Below are positions 14,406-25,751 of a DNA stretch of 64,000 nucleotides, piece by piece. The notes under the pieces are model-generated. The model was not told where the DNA came from. It saw only the letters and a list, made by a program, of their open reading frames with translations, and did not search any database. This DNA is from Phanerodontia chrysosporium (lineage: Eukaryota > Basidiomycota > Agaricomycetes > Polyporales > Phanerochaetaceae): NCBI GenBank assembly GCA_001910725.1, contig MJGA01000019.1, positions 496,001 through 560,000 of the forward strand. Direction: 5' to 3'. The position numbers and the translations under genes were made by a program. Each line of letters begins with the position of its first letter. Positions within the stretch are counted from its first letter, which is position 1.

Positions 14406-15519
14406 ATATATTGAATATTGAGTACCAGTGAGTGTCAGATTTTCTCGTAAATCGTAACTTCTGCGATTCGAGCGCCCATGACAGCTGGGCTCTGCGCAGC
14501 ACGGCGCAGAGAACGTTTTTCATCCCCTCGGCATCATTCTTCTCCAACGAATCCCACATAGCAGAAGTTATAAGTTAGAGGCCGCTGCGGTTGGGCGCCC
14601 CGCCGCGGACTAAACGCGGACTGATGGCGACGACGTCGTGGCACTGCCGCGGACCTCTATCCACAACCCCATCGAGCCATGTCGCATGGTGTACATTCTT
14701 CGAACGCTGCACGACCATGAGTACTGCGCATCGTTCCGGATGTCGAGGCGGCGATTGCTGGTCTGGAGCTTGTCTTTCGCGGGGCATCACTCGGATGGGA
14801 TGAAGGGCCGTGGAAAGTGCAAGCCCTAGAGGACCTCCCAAGCATCCTACCATCCGCGAAACAATCGACGTCCTATTTTGAGGTATCACCCCGCGTTGAT
14901 TGGGTCCCCAAGTGCCGTATCACCTGCTTGTCTGTACAGTCTATCCCTTCGTTCGAGATCGATGCTAACACTGCCTACGCAGAATCGGTGTAGGGTGCTG
15001 TGCATGTCATTCGAACTTACAGACCGTGATTGATACTTCTCAGGATTGCTTTTGAACATGCCGACAGCTCGCCTGCTCATACCATACTACAATGGGAGCT
15101 ACAAGGTTGCAAGAAAGCGTTGGAAGACGCACGACGGTTGAAACCCTTTGCGTTACTGGAGTCCAGGAGTGAGTGTTCCACGGGTGTGAAGTACACTTCA
15201 TGCATGTTTACAGATTGCAGAGCGCCATGGCTCCTACATGTACTCTATGGATACGTGGCTATGGCCAGATAGCACCTTTGGGTGTGGCATTGCTTCTGGC
15301 GAAGACGCCATATTTTTCACCAAGAACGGGGGGAGCCTACGTAAGTACATGTTGTGTTTATAATGAGGATCCATACCGAACCTTAACCTTTGTGACGCAG
15401 ATGACCATCTCATTCCAACTGAACTTCAGACCTGGTCGCGTTTTCGACCAGTTGTCTATCTCGCGTTTCGAACCAGGAGCGATGCACATATTGACGGCTG
15501 TCCCTTTACCTCTGCCGAG
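14406..15519. other. intergenic with one coding-like stretch
   Basis: On the plus strand, roughly 14719-14992 is open without a Met and reads protein-like (IVPDVEAAIAGLELVF, EGPWKVQALEDLPSIL). No start, neighbouring exons or known domain could be linked to it. The rest shows nothing. Confidence 0.3.
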
Positions 15520-16862
15520 TTGAATTTCACTCAAAGTCGGAAGCCGAACAATAGCGGTTGCTTGTACGACGTGTGCCTGCACGAGCCCATACGTACACGA
15601 GCCCTAGTGCGCGCCCGCGCCCTCCCGGAAGAGATACTAGCCATGGTCATCGGTCACCTAATGGCGGACATCGGCTACCTGGTTGACATAGTCCCGCGAC
15701 CAGGACAAACCGACTTTGACATCGGCACATGTGCACTGGTGTGCCAGCACTGGAGCACGTTCTTTCGCCCGGTGCTTTTCCACACTGCCCATGTCGGCAG
15801 CCCGCGCCGGCTGCGCGCGCTGCTCGGGCTCACACAACGTTACCCCCGCGTGCTGCCACACATGCTGCAGCTCGTACGCAAGCTGTACCTCAAGAGCGCA
15901 GACGGCACCACGCTGCCGCCCGCGCTCGAGGCGCTGCTGTCCACCCACACGCACCACCTCGGCGCCCTCGAGCTCCTGTCCGCGGCCGCGACGCTGCGCG
16001 CGCCGCCCCGAGTCGAGCTCGCGCTTCCCGCGCTCCTGCGGCCGCTCCGGAGCGCCACGTCTGTCGTCGTGCGCAACCGCACGTTCGTGTCCGTCGCACA
16101 GCTGCTCACGTGCTGCGCGCAGGCCTGCCGCTTCTCCGCGGCGTGCACCTTCAGAATGTCGCGTTCAGGCACCGCGGTCCTGTGCGCGCATAGCGCACTC
16201 GCGCAGCCGTCTCTGCGCGCTGCAGGAGTGGACGCTCGACTTCCGCGTCGGTGTCCACGCGGCAGATCCCTGCGTAGTGCAGCTATGCAGCCTGCTACTC
16301 CTCGGAGACGCGGATGGCGAGGACACGGATGCGCTTGCGCGGCTCGTGATGGTGCTGCTGAGCCCTGAGGCCGATGCCGACGGAGGCGAGGGGATGCTCC
16401 CGTCTGAGGCGCGCAGCGGAGACTACCACTGGGACAGGCGGCCGCAACGCATGCCGCCCGGGCAGAACGCTGGTGCGCAGATGCCGACGACCCCTCGCCG
16501 CCCGCTAACGTGCACACTCCCACAGCAACTCTCACGCACTACCCGCCGTCCTCCGCCCCGCGCGCGCTGCTCACCGTGCGCGCCACCGGGAGGAGCAGCT
16601 GCGCCCTAGATCACCGTTCCGCGCGGCCAGATTCAGTCTCGTGCTGCACGACGCCTTTGTGCCGGCGCCGCTGCCCGAGACACGCGCGTTCGCGGCGATG
16701 CTCGGTGCGCTGGACGCACAGCACGCGCCTGGGTACCGCTTTTGTGTGCGGGTGCAGGGCACGCACCAGCCGCGGGTGCCTGATGTGCGAAATTCTCTGC
16801 TTGAGCTCATGCCACGCGCGCACGGCGCGGGGCTTGTCTCTGTGGAGGAGGGAGCTGCCTGA
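15520..16862 (+). pseudogene. F-box protein gene with frame breaks
   Basis: Putative SCF ubiquitin-ligase substrate adaptor. The F-box is clear: ALPEEILAMVIGHL, then TCALVCQHWSTFFRPVLF and AHVGSPRRLRALLGLTQ. Conserved blocks follow in three different frames: LLRGVHLQNVAFRH near 16135-16175, then LQEWTLDFRVGVHAADP near 16220-16270, then FSLVLHDAFVPAPLPE to the stop at 16862. The two frame changes near 16120 and 16200 each need one extra base and are not explained by GT-AG introns. A further join, around 16475-16620, may be an intron. No in-frame ATG precedes the F-box, so the start is unknown. Either a decaying paralogue or an intact gene with sequence errors. Confidence 0.6.
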
Positions 16863-17224
16863 AGATCGTGCTCTCCGGCAGGTAGTGCGATGTTTGGGGA
16901 GGGCACAGTCACGGGTCTTCTCATCTGCATAGTCGGCATCATTGTACAAAGATTGCTCGTTCTATATATTTCTTATCCACATAACTCGCAGAGATAACCA
17001 ACGCCCATGCAATGTCCCGCAACTACCCTACATAGCAAATTTAGTGAGCATGCTTCCTCGCCACCGGTGGAAGAATGATTGAGGAACGCAGATAGAAACA
17101 CACCCGCCGCTTGTATCCATGCACAGTCCTTGAAGGTGGCCTCACTTGCTACACAAGCTCCTCCTACCGAATCCAGCGACGGTGGGATGACTCGGTGTAC
17201 CTGTATCACGCCAACGTGACACTC
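16863..17224. other. short convergent intergenic region
   Basis: 3' flanks of two convergent F-box genes; nothing else seen. Confidence 0.4.
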
Positions 17225-20030
17225 TCAGTACAATGCATCCCCGACCACCGGCTTGTCCACCACACGACCCGCGGCGAGCTCCCGCACGTAGGCATCGCGC
17301 TGCTCAGACGAGGGGCACATGAGCCACTCCGCCTGCTCTTCGAGTGCAAGAACGACGATGAGACCATCCACCTCGAGCTGCCTCGGAACCGAGAGGATGG
17401 CGTCGCTGTCGAACGCGCGGTCGATCCTGGTGCCGACGCCCTGGAAGAAGCACAGCCGCCGCGAGCGCAGCGCCCAGATGCGCGGCGTGTCGCGCAGGAC
17501 GGCGCAGAGGACGTCGTGCATGACGGGCAGCTGGCGGGGATGCCGCGTGCGGCAGAAAATGTGCGGCAGCTGAGCGGAGAACGAGAGGGCCCACAGGGCG
17601 TCGAAGGCGCTGTACGCTGGGGAGTGCAGCGCCGCCCAGAGCGCGTCGAGGTAGATGGCCTCGATGTATGTGCCGGCGTCCGGAGGGCGGTGCACGGCCA
17701 CAACGGCTGTCACCACGTCTTGGTAGTCCGGGTGTACCGTGCCCGGCGAGAAGCCCAGATGCGCCATGTCTGCGGGGCGCGTGCCGACGGTGAGCATTCG
17801 AGCCCCGCACGCTTTGGAAGCACTCACTGCAACCGGATGCACCACCGGCCGACTGCAGCGAGACCGTGACCGCGTCCCACGTCTCGGGCACCCGCCCGAC
17901 AAGCATATCCAACGTCTCCTGCCACACGCGCACGTCCAGCCCAAGGCGCGTCGACGGATACACAATGTCCGCGGCCAGCTGTGCCTGCGCACGAAGGGCC
18001 AAGCCAGGACACTCCGAGACGCGCATCGTGGCGAGGCGCGGCACCGCGCGGCCGCGGCGCGCCTGCACGACGGCGGGGCCGTGCGTGAACACGAGCCTGT
18101 CGCACACGCAGCACTCGAGCGCGCCGAGCGCGCCGACGAGCCGCGCGAGCGCGGTGCCGCTGGCGCACACGACGCCCGCCAGCTGGAGGCGGCGCAGCGG
18201 GAGGAAGCGCGCCGGCGCGCGCGGCGGCACGCACGCGAGCGGGTCCCACGCCGCGGGCGTGCGCAGCCGCACGTCGCAGCTGAAGGCGGCCGTGGGCAGC
18301 AGCGGCGCGAGCGCGTGCGCGTCGTGGATCCAGTGCTGTGCCGCAGGGGCCGCTGGGACGAGGTGGAGCGCCGCGATGGCCTGCGGCAGGGCCGAGCCGC
18401 GCGCGCGCGCGCCGGCGAGGACGCGGTGCAGGACGCAGACGTCGGTGTGGTTGTGGAGGCGGAGCGAGCGGAAGAACAGCGGGCGGATGGCCTCGCACCA
18501 CTGCCAGCTGACGAGAGCCGCCGCGAGCGCGTCGGGCCCCATGTGCGCTGCGATGTCTTGCAAGATCGCGGCAGGTATGTCGAGCCCCGCCACGCGGACC
18601 GTGAGCCCACGCAGGGCCAGCCGGTGCCGCAGGAACGCATCGCCCTCCGCGTGCGTCGCGCATACGAGCCACTCCGCCAGTTCGTCGGTATCGAGGCTTA
18701 CAGTACGCTCGTCGATGACATGTGCCCGCGGCGCTGCCAGAATGGTCTCGCTGTCCAGCTCGCGCACCTGATCGCCCTGGTAGAGGCGGAAGCTGAGCTT
18801 GTGCGCCGCCAGCGCCCAGGCGAGCTCTCTGCCGTGCAGCGACTGGCACAGGATGTGTGTGATGGCCCGAAGATCCTCAGCGTGCCCACGCCGGCTGCGG
18901 AACGTGATGTGTGCGGCTCCATATCGCGACGACGCGATTCCCTGGAGCAAGTCGAAAGAGTCGACGCGTGCGTCGATGAACGACGCGGAGAGCGAGATCT
19001 TGTGGATGTATGCCGGAGGCCGCAGTGCGTGCGTCGGAACACCGTCGCTGGGGAAAAATAGGGATATCTCGGCCCAAGCTACGTCCGCTTTGGTCCACCC
19101 ATCGGACGCGGGCGAGAAGCCAATTCTGATGAGGCCTGACGCTGTCAGCGAGGCCAACATGCAATGGGCCATGCACATACCATAGCATTCGCCGTTCCAC
19201 TCCTGCAACCGTACTGTAGCCCGCTTCCACGTCTCAGGCACGAGCGCCACCAGCACATTCAGCGTTGCGATCCACAACCCTGCGTCGAGGCCGGTCCGTG
19301 CCGGCGGCATCATGATGTCTGAGCACAGGCGGGCCTGCTCACCCAGAGACAGATGCACCGACTGCGCGATGCCCACGAAGGACAGCGCCCTCGCCGGCCT
19401 GCGCCGCCACGCGGGGGGCAGGACCGCCGGGGACGCGTCGAGGAAGACGGCGCCGTCGCACTGGCACTCTTCCAGCGCGTCGAACGCGGCGAGGAGGCGC
19501 ACGAGCGCGGAGGCGCTGGAGAACCGCACGCCGTCGAGGCACAGCGCGTGCAGCGGGACGTGCGCGGGGGGCACGCGCGGGAGCGCCGCGAGCGGGCGCC
19601 AGGTGCGCGCCGCGCCGCCGTTGGCCGCGGCGACGCAGACGAACTGTGCGGCGCGCAGGACGCGCGCGAGCGCGTGCACGTCGTGCGGCCACGGCCAGTC
19701 CGCGTGCAGCTGCAGCTGCAGGTCGTGGAGAAAGTACACCTCCGCGACGGCGTGCGCCGGGAACAGCGCGGACTGCGCGAGCCCGCGCAGGAAGGCCGCG
19801 TCCGCGCGCGTGCGCAGGGCGACGGACCGGAAGAGCAGCGCGCGCAGGGCGACGCACCAGTCGCGGCACACGAGGCTCGGTGCGAGCAGCGCGTGCTTCG
19901 CGCGCCGCGTGACCTCTTCGTCGTCTGCGTACTCGTCGTCTGCGCTCAGCTCGAACGCGCGCGCGATTTCCCAGAGGAGCTCGTCGGGGAGGTCTGCGCC
20001 TGTGGCTCTTGGAGGTCGCAAAGGTGGCAT
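17225..20030 (-). CDS. Double F-box protein (two fused F-box units)
   Basis: Putative ubiquitin-ligase adaptor of about 915 aa. Exon 1 is 17828-20030 and exon 2 17225-17769, with a 58-nt intron (gtgagt...ccgcag). Unit 1 starts with TGADLPDELLWEIARAFEL, then LVCRDWCVALRALLFRSVAL, and ends with VSLDTDELAEWLVCATHAEG near residue 510. Unit 2 starts at once with LDIPAAILQDIAAHMGPDA and EAIRPLFFRSLRLHNHTDV and ends with VLALEEQAEWLMCPSSEQ and RDAYVREL. Both units share PETW...TV.LQ blocks and similar spacing, so this looks like a head-to-tail duplication inside one gene. The start at 20030 is chosen because it lies just before the first F-box and about 75-85 nt after a TATA-like stretch. Very GC-rich. 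Confidence 0.72.
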
Positions 20031-20103
20031 CTGTGGAAGGGCGTCGGGGCGAGATGTCAGCGCAGGAGCTGTGGGCACGGTACGGTGAGTATACGCGGAG
20101 GAG

Positions 20104-20114
20104 ATATATAAAAT
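20104..20114 (-). promoter_or_regulatory. TATA-like element upstream of double F-box gene
   Basis: On the minus strand the sequence reads TTTTATATATC, an AT island inside GC-rich DNA about 75-85 nt before the chosen ATG at 20030. The role is inferred from position. Confidence 0.4.
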
Positions 20115-20337
20115 TTGGTCTCGACAGGTGTGGCAGCGCTGAGCGTCCCGCATGAGCATCGCCCGCGCGTGCACAATGGAATGTCTCCCGCAACGTCATT
20201 CCGCTCGCGTTCGCTTCCCTGTCACCATTGCCAAGAGCAGCTTGGCATTTCTCGCGAGTCAATCGTTATATATAAACTACTGTTACAATGGTGTGAAATG
20301 AATGTCCTTATCTTGCTATTCCTCCCTATGACCGGAC

Positions 20338-20741
20338 TTAGACCTGTCGCTGCTTTGGGTCGTAGAGCTTGCGCTGCTCCTCGAGCGGGAGGTCATCGAC
20401 GACGCCGGCGCGGACAGAGTCGGTCATCGCCTTCTCGCGCGCGGGGTCTGTGTCAGAGTATGTGCCGAACTGGGAAGGCAGTTTCGACGCGGCCTTGTCG
20501 ACGAGCTCGCGGGTCTTGTCAGCAACTGTCTTGCTGTTAGAGGGTTAAACGCATGACCGGTGGGGACAGGACGTACGTTGTGAGCGCGACGTGCTGTTCG
20601 TCTGCTCGGGGTCTGGGGGAACGACCGAGTTCAGCGGCTGGGAGGCTCTGCGTCAGCGCGCTGCCAGTAAAGAGAATGGTGGCCACGCACCTGCTGCTCG
20701 GTGGGGTGTATGTGCTCTCCGTCAGAAGTGAGGTGGCTCAT
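20338..20741 (-). CDS. Small unknown protein, 105 aa
   Basis: No family recognised. Exons 20691-20741, 20577-20647 and 20338-20533, with good GT-AG borders, give 318 nt with no stop. The start is MSHLTSDGEHIHPTEQQ. The last exon is charged and probably helical (KTVADKTRELVDKAASKLP, then EKAMTDSVRAGVVDDLPLEE) and ends LYDPKQRQV. There is no signal peptide or membrane segment. The soluble, Lys/Asp/Ala-rich nature is reminiscent of small stress proteins, but no specific homology is claimed. An alternative acceptor for exon 2 gives a natural-looking peptide but breaks the exon 3 frame, so it was not used. Confidence 0.6.
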
Positions 20742-21524
20742 GATGTGTACGCTTTGAGGAGGCGATGGAGGCAGGTTTGGTCGTGTGCAGTGTGCAGAGC
20801 TAGGTTCACGGGGCTTATAACAAGGCCACGGGGAGGGTGACATCATAGCACGCGATGCGGGGGTCCTGGAGGAGCGCGAGGAGAGCAGCGGTGCGCCAAC
20901 CAACGCGCCACTTGCCGCTTTCGCTCCAGCACATGACCGAGCGCGGGTGCCGCGAGCGTTGCGGCCTGCGCGGTGTATCGCAGGGAGCTCGAAGGCAGAA
21001 ACCGGGGCGAGCAGCCGAAGCACATGTTGAGAGTGAAGGTACTCGCGCGAACTCGAAGCGAAGCGAGAGTTTGATTGCACCTAACCCTGGTGCCTGCCAC
21101 GTGAGACACCTTCGTGGCGCGGGGTAACGTTGGCGCCCACAGGTGCCTGGCATTTTTAAGCACCTGCCGAATTGGGCATGCTCGCCTTAAGGCCACAACG
21201 TTGCGTTGCGTGCAGGCTACAGCTCAGAAACGACAAGTTGCCATGTTCCTTCATCTTGAGTTGATTATAAATTTTAGTTCGACCCGTCGTGATATGCACC
21301 GACCGACGTGATTGGTTGTAGAGCGAATGAAATTGTTTGCAACCTCCTTACTGTAGTGTTGATAATAGCGAGCGAACTCAATTACCCGATGAGGAATCCT
21401 CCAAGCACCCCACACGAGGCCCTGAAATCATGACGAGGCTGTGACCAATGATAACGCGGCTTGTCCTCAACCTTATCTCTAGCAGCAATTTGCGGTCAGT
21501 ATCCGCCCCTGCGGTTTCCTACTG
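20742..21524. other. divergent intergenic region
   Basis: Lies between the small gene (-) and the F-box gene (+), and so holds both promoters. A GC-rich part (20830-21130) gives way to AT-rich DNA near 21240-21400. No discrete element was recognised. Confidence 0.4.
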
Positions 21525-23030
21525 ATGTCCAATAAATTAGGACCATGCCTCCCAGAAGAGCTTCTTCACGCTATACTCCTTCATCTTGACGATGCCGGCG
21601 GGTTCAAGCTCGTGCGGCCCTCCAAAAGCGGCCTTAGCTCTTGCAGCCTAGCGTGCCGCCATTGGGCCGAGGCCCTGCGGCCAACGCTCTTCCGTAGCCT
21701 GACCCTCCAAACCGCCCAGGACGTGCACCAGTTGCTGAGCCTTCTTCGAGGACCGGACTTCCTAGGCACTCCCATCGTAGCCTGCATACACGCTGTGGAC
21801 CTCATCCAGGACGTGTCATTTGCCACAGTTTCCTGGGGCCACCTATTCTTCCTCCGCATACTACCCCGACTCCTTTCCATTCACAGCATAAGGTGGACCA
21901 TCCGGGACACATCAGATCTAGGCCACGATTCGCACCAGAGGCTCTCTCCTTTACCTTTAGCAGTGTTGCCCAGAACGCTGCCGGCCCTAGCACAGCTTCC
22001 TTCCACAATCACTCTTACTAGATTATCACTGCCGTCTGTCCAGAAGCTGGTGAGATTCGCCAAAGGCCTATGGTGCACCTGTTTCGAGCTCAGGAACGTC
22101 GCTTTCGTGGACAGCACCTACGCTTTCGACACCCACCTCCCGATTGCTCCTCACGGCCGTCACGGGTCGCGTTCCCTTGCGCTCAGATTCGAGCAATTCA
22201 TTGGGAAGCCAGAATCGGCACCCATTTCTTTCTGGGTCCAACTGTGCAATCTTCTTTTCGCGTGTCAACGCCTCCCATTGGTCGATGGCGGCCGCGTCGA
22301 ACCATTCCTCATCCAGCATTTAAGCCTCGTGTCCACGATACATTCATCCAAACATGACTCCTGGGAGCTTGAGGCTGACTATGAATGCCAAAGCCTCATG
22401 CCTAATTGTGCGTCGGAGCGAGTGTCCTCCCAAACCCGATCTGAGACTAACGACAGTTCAGCCAATGCAGTCCTGGAGGAATCTCATAGGTATTACCTCC
22501 GTAATACAGGCGCGCTTCTGAGCATGAGGTCCAGATCGCACCGGGCGACTATCCTAACGACCTACACCCACGACATCCCTCGATCGCGCATTCATGAGGT
22601 AGTGTTCCCCTGTTCAGACACAGCAGAGATGGACATCAAGGAGACCCTCTCGTTCATAGAGGATGAGTTCCTCTTTCTTCAAGGACCCGACTTTCCTGTC
22701 CTCTGGATATGGTGCTCAGCAGACTCAGCCGCCTCAGTGCTTGACGGAATTATCGACGGCTATATCTTCCGCTTTCTTCGCCTGCGCCCCTATGAAGTCT
22801 TCCTCGACATCTCCGGAGCGGTCAAACATTTCACCATGAAGGAGGTCATCGGCGCTCCGACACATGTCGATAGCGTCGATGGCGACCCAATTCCACTCAG
22901 CACCGCGCAGCGCAGGCAGTGGCTCCTACAGGGATGGCCACACGAGAGGAGTGCTTACCTAGAAGAAGTGCGGCGGGCGGCATGTGACACTGGTATTGTT
23001 ACAGCGTCGTCTGTAGCAAGCGTCTTGTAG
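21525..23030 (+). CDS. F-box protein, single exon, 501 aa
   Basis: Putative SCF adaptor; target unknown. It is one uninterrupted frame from ATG 21525 to the stop. The N-terminal F-box (residues about 8-60) has LPEELLHAILLHL, CSLACRHWAEALRPTLFRSL and LQTAQDVHQLLSLLRGPDF. The middle carries irregular leucine-rich segments such as LTRLSLPSVQKLV and CFELRNVAFVDS. The C-terminus has PIPLSTAQRRQWLLQG followed by ERSAYLEEV, a version of the signature shared with the other F-box genes here. The closest copy in the window is the 36109 gene (LPxEIL, CSLACRHWA, LRPxLF, FLGxP). It is the only intact intron-less member, so it may be a retrocopy, but no poly-A tract or target duplication is evident. Confidence 0.82.
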   Translation: MSNKLGPCLPEELLHAILLHLDDAGGFKLVRPSKSGLSSCSLACRHWAEALRPTLFRSLTLQTAQDVHQLLSLLRGPDFLGTPIVACIHAVDLIQDVSFATVSWGHLFFLRILPRLLSIHSIRWTIRDTSDLGHDSHQRLSPLPLAVLPRTLPALAQLPSTITLTRLSLPSVQKLVRFAKGLWCTCFELRNVAFVDSTYAFDTHLPIAPHGRHGSRSLALRFEQFIGKPESAPISFWVQLCNLLFACQRLPLVDGGRVEPFLIQHLSLVSTIHSSKHDSWELEADYECQSLMPNCASERVSSQTRSETNDSSANAVLEESHRYYLRNTGALLSMRSRSHRATILTTYTHDIPRSRIHEVVFPCSDTAEMDIKETLSFIEDEFLFLQGPDFPVLWIWCSADSAASVLDGIIDGYIFRFLRLRPYEVFLDISGAVKHFTMKEVIGAPTHVDSVDGDPIPLSTAQRRQWLLQGWPHERSAYLEEVRRAACDTGIVTASSVASVL

Positions 23031-23262
23031 GCTCCTATCTACCTCTTTCCTTCTCCCGCATAGAAGAAACGCAAAAGCCTACTAAGTTTTGTACGGTGCA
23101 GCTGAGCTATTCAGGTACATCTATAAATGTCGGACAGCTGAACGAATGTATAGTGTAATCTATCATAGTGTACATTGCATCTCTCCCTGAGATACCAGGT
23201 CAGATGGATTGAGGAACGAGTCCCTGGCGAGCACGCACCTATCGGCCCATAGACAAATCCAT
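23031..23262. other. short convergent intergenic region
   Basis: 3' flanks of the F-box gene and NPT1; nothing further seen. Confidence 0.4.
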
Positions 23263-24948
23263 CTAGGCATTGATATTGAAAGTAGCCTTGACAAGCTTTA
23301 CCGTGTCCGGGTCTCCAGTGTTCTAAACAAAGTCAGACGAGTGAGAACGATGATGTAGATCAGCTAGCCTACTTTGCTGAGCTCGTCACTGATCTTGACG
23401 CACGGCCGCCCATCGACGCTGTTGAGTTTGATAACCATATTCAGCGCCTTGCTCTTCTCCTTACCACCGCTCGAGAGCGAGTGGAAATCGTTCGTGAGCG
23501 ACGTGCCGATACCGAAGCTCGCTGAGACCGCCCGTCAGCACGCACACCATGGAGCTGACGGGAGTACTCACGAAGGAACCCAAGCTCGCGAGCCTGTGCA
23601 CGCAGCTTCAGCGCCTTCTCTACGTTTACGCTGTCCGAATAGATGATTGTCTTCCTGTCCTTGTACTCGACGCCGAGGGCCTCGTAGACCTCCTTCGCGC
23701 GCGGCGCGTACACGTACGGGTCGCCCGAGTCCTGGCGCAGGCCGGCCCACTTCTCGGCGCGTTGCGTGGTGAAGTCGCGGAAGAAGGCCTCGGTGCTGAA
23801 CGTGTCGGTCAGCGCGAGGAGCAGCGCGTTCGGGTAGACCTCCTCCCAGAGATCCAGCGCGAGCGCGTTCGCGTGCTCGTACCCGCGGAGGGCGCCCACC
23901 GCCATGAACCACTCGCTACGCAGGCATTAGTGCCGTCGGTGCGGGAATTGGAGGTATCAGACGTACTGTGCGATGGTACCTATCGGGGCGAGGGAGTGTT
24001 TCTGTGCAAGATGGACCTACAGGGAGGATGGTAAGAGGGGCGTAGAAGGGGAAGTACTGGAGCTCACGTTGCTGGTCCCCATCAGCCTGCCCTTTTCTCC
24101 CTGTTTGCTTTGCGCACCCGCGTCATTTTTGTAATCCTCGTTCGCGCGGATTAGGGTCTCGACAACGAGGTCTTGAGTTCGGTACGACCTGCGGCGCCGC
24201 GTGCCGAACTCGCTGAAGACACAACCATGCTCCAGGTATGTGCGCGCCTTGCTGTACGCCATCTCTGGCATTCGAAACACAATAAGCGCGTCTGCTGCGG
24301 GAAAATGGACGCGCGGCGCACCTTTCTGCCCCTCGTAGCTCCAGTCCGTGTCCACCGTCGTGAAGAACAGCTCGCTCAGGCAGGCCATGAGCGGCACCTC
24401 CCACAGAATTGTCTCGTGCCACGGCCCACTGGCCTCTATGTCGATTCGCCCCAGCTCATCCCTCCCCTCAACGCCGTCTTCGTGCGGGGGCGGCTGATAG
24501 CGCGATACTGGGGCAGAGGGGTCCTTCGGGTGAAACGTGACCTTGACCTGCTCCGGCTTGAAGCGAAATTTGGATAGATATTCCAGGTACTCCGCAGAGA
24601 AGTAGCTGCATGTCTTTGCAAGCCAGGCGTGCTCTGTATCTGTCAGGCCCATTTCGCCAAAGTCTGGATACGACGTCAGGGATCGGCAGGTCGCGTGCGC
24701 GTAGTCACGTACGCTTGATGGACTCTACAAACAGATTGTAGCACTCTCTCGAGAAGTATATGTCCTTATCGCGGTGTGTGAAGCGGTATGTGGCCTGGAC
24801 CTCTGGGAAGTGTCGCAAGACTGCTTGTTGCATCGTGAACTGCGCATCTCAGCGGATGTTTCGACCTGGGACGTCAACGGTGCACCTTGTAAAGGTCTGT
24901 ATCCAGAATGGAGCAAGGGACGATCAAGCGGTCCTTTCGAGGGGACAT
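23263..24948 (-). CDS. NPT1: Nicotinate phosphoribosyltransferase
   Basis: Converts nicotinate, PRPP and ATP to nicotinate mononucleotide, the first step of the Preiss-Handler NAD salvage route. Eight exons: 24886-24948, 24713-24839, 24322-24663, 24068-24264, 23967-24016, 23572-23915, 23373-23521 and 23263-23322 (1332 nt, 443 aa), all in phase. Seen: SILDTDLYKFTMQQAVLRHF at the N-terminus, then FSEFGTRRRRSY, GTSNVHLA, the active-site region PIGTIAHEWFM, QDSGDPYVYAP, TIIYSDSVNVEKAL and the phosphate-binding SFGIGTSLTNDF. The length is typical for the fungal enzyme. No frame problem was found, unlike many neighbours. Confidence 0.93.
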
Positions 24949-25751
24949 TATGGTAGTTGGTAGAGGAGGAGAAGAGAGGATAGACTCAAAGTTCGAGACG
25001 CGATATCCTCCATGACATAAGGGAGCAGAGACTGAGATAAGATCAGATCTTGTGTCGCATAGAGATTAGATTGCGATCGGCCCCCCCCGGAAGGGTTTCC
25101 CAACCCATTCGACAAACCACTACATCTCATTGCTTGAACGTGGCGTTGCGAGACTACGAGCAAAGCAGATCGTATTGGCGTATATGAGACGGAACTGGTG
25201 AGCATCCGGAGATTCCATGAGACATATAGTATGGGCCGGCCTCACCACCGCAGAGCTACAGGTTGCAGTGCAGTGGGTGCAGTGAGGTCCTGGTTCGGTT
25301 CTCCCAGTCATCATGGATTCCAGGGTACATGGATCAGACTTGCGACTACGAAGGATGCTACATGGACGTTTGGGTGACAAGCTGACGCATTTCTCCGGTC
25401 TTCATCACCCCGTCCAGGCAGGCTCAGGAAGTCTTCGAACTGCTGAGGTGCCTAGGTTCGGTCGGACGAGTCTCTAGCGTGACACAACATGCGACTGAAA
25501 GCGCAGCATATGACGTGTCACTCGCAGTCCGGTCTATGTGCAGGCCATCTCCAGAGCACGTCTTCCCCGAGACAGTGATCTCCGGCGGCCCGCTGGATTC
25601 CTCCGGGGAGCTATGACCTGGCAGTCACATTGGCGTCGGGGAGCTATAGCCTACAGCCAACGTCCACCCGTGACCTCTCTATACGAATGAGCGAGCTATA
25701 TAGGCAAGGAGTGCAGGCAGAGGCACAAACACTCGCTTCACTCGACACATC
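24949..25751. other. divergent intergenic region between NPT1 and pectinesterase
   Basis: The genes diverge, so both promoters lie here. A run of eight C occurs at about 25081. A TATA-like tatata lies near 25695-25701, about 55 nt before the pectinesterase ATG. No other signal was recognised. Confidence 0.4.

Noticed and set aside
17770..17827. Apparent frameshift in unit 2 of the double F-box gene
   Set aside because: A standard 58-nt GT-AG intron (gtgagt donor, ccgcag acceptor) explains it and restores the family frame.
17739..19061. 440-codon plus-strand open frame opposite the double F-box gene
   Set aside because: Its composition is dominated by Arg/Ala/Gly from GC-rich antisense codons and it has no motif. 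The minus-strand frame has clear F-box and tail signatures.
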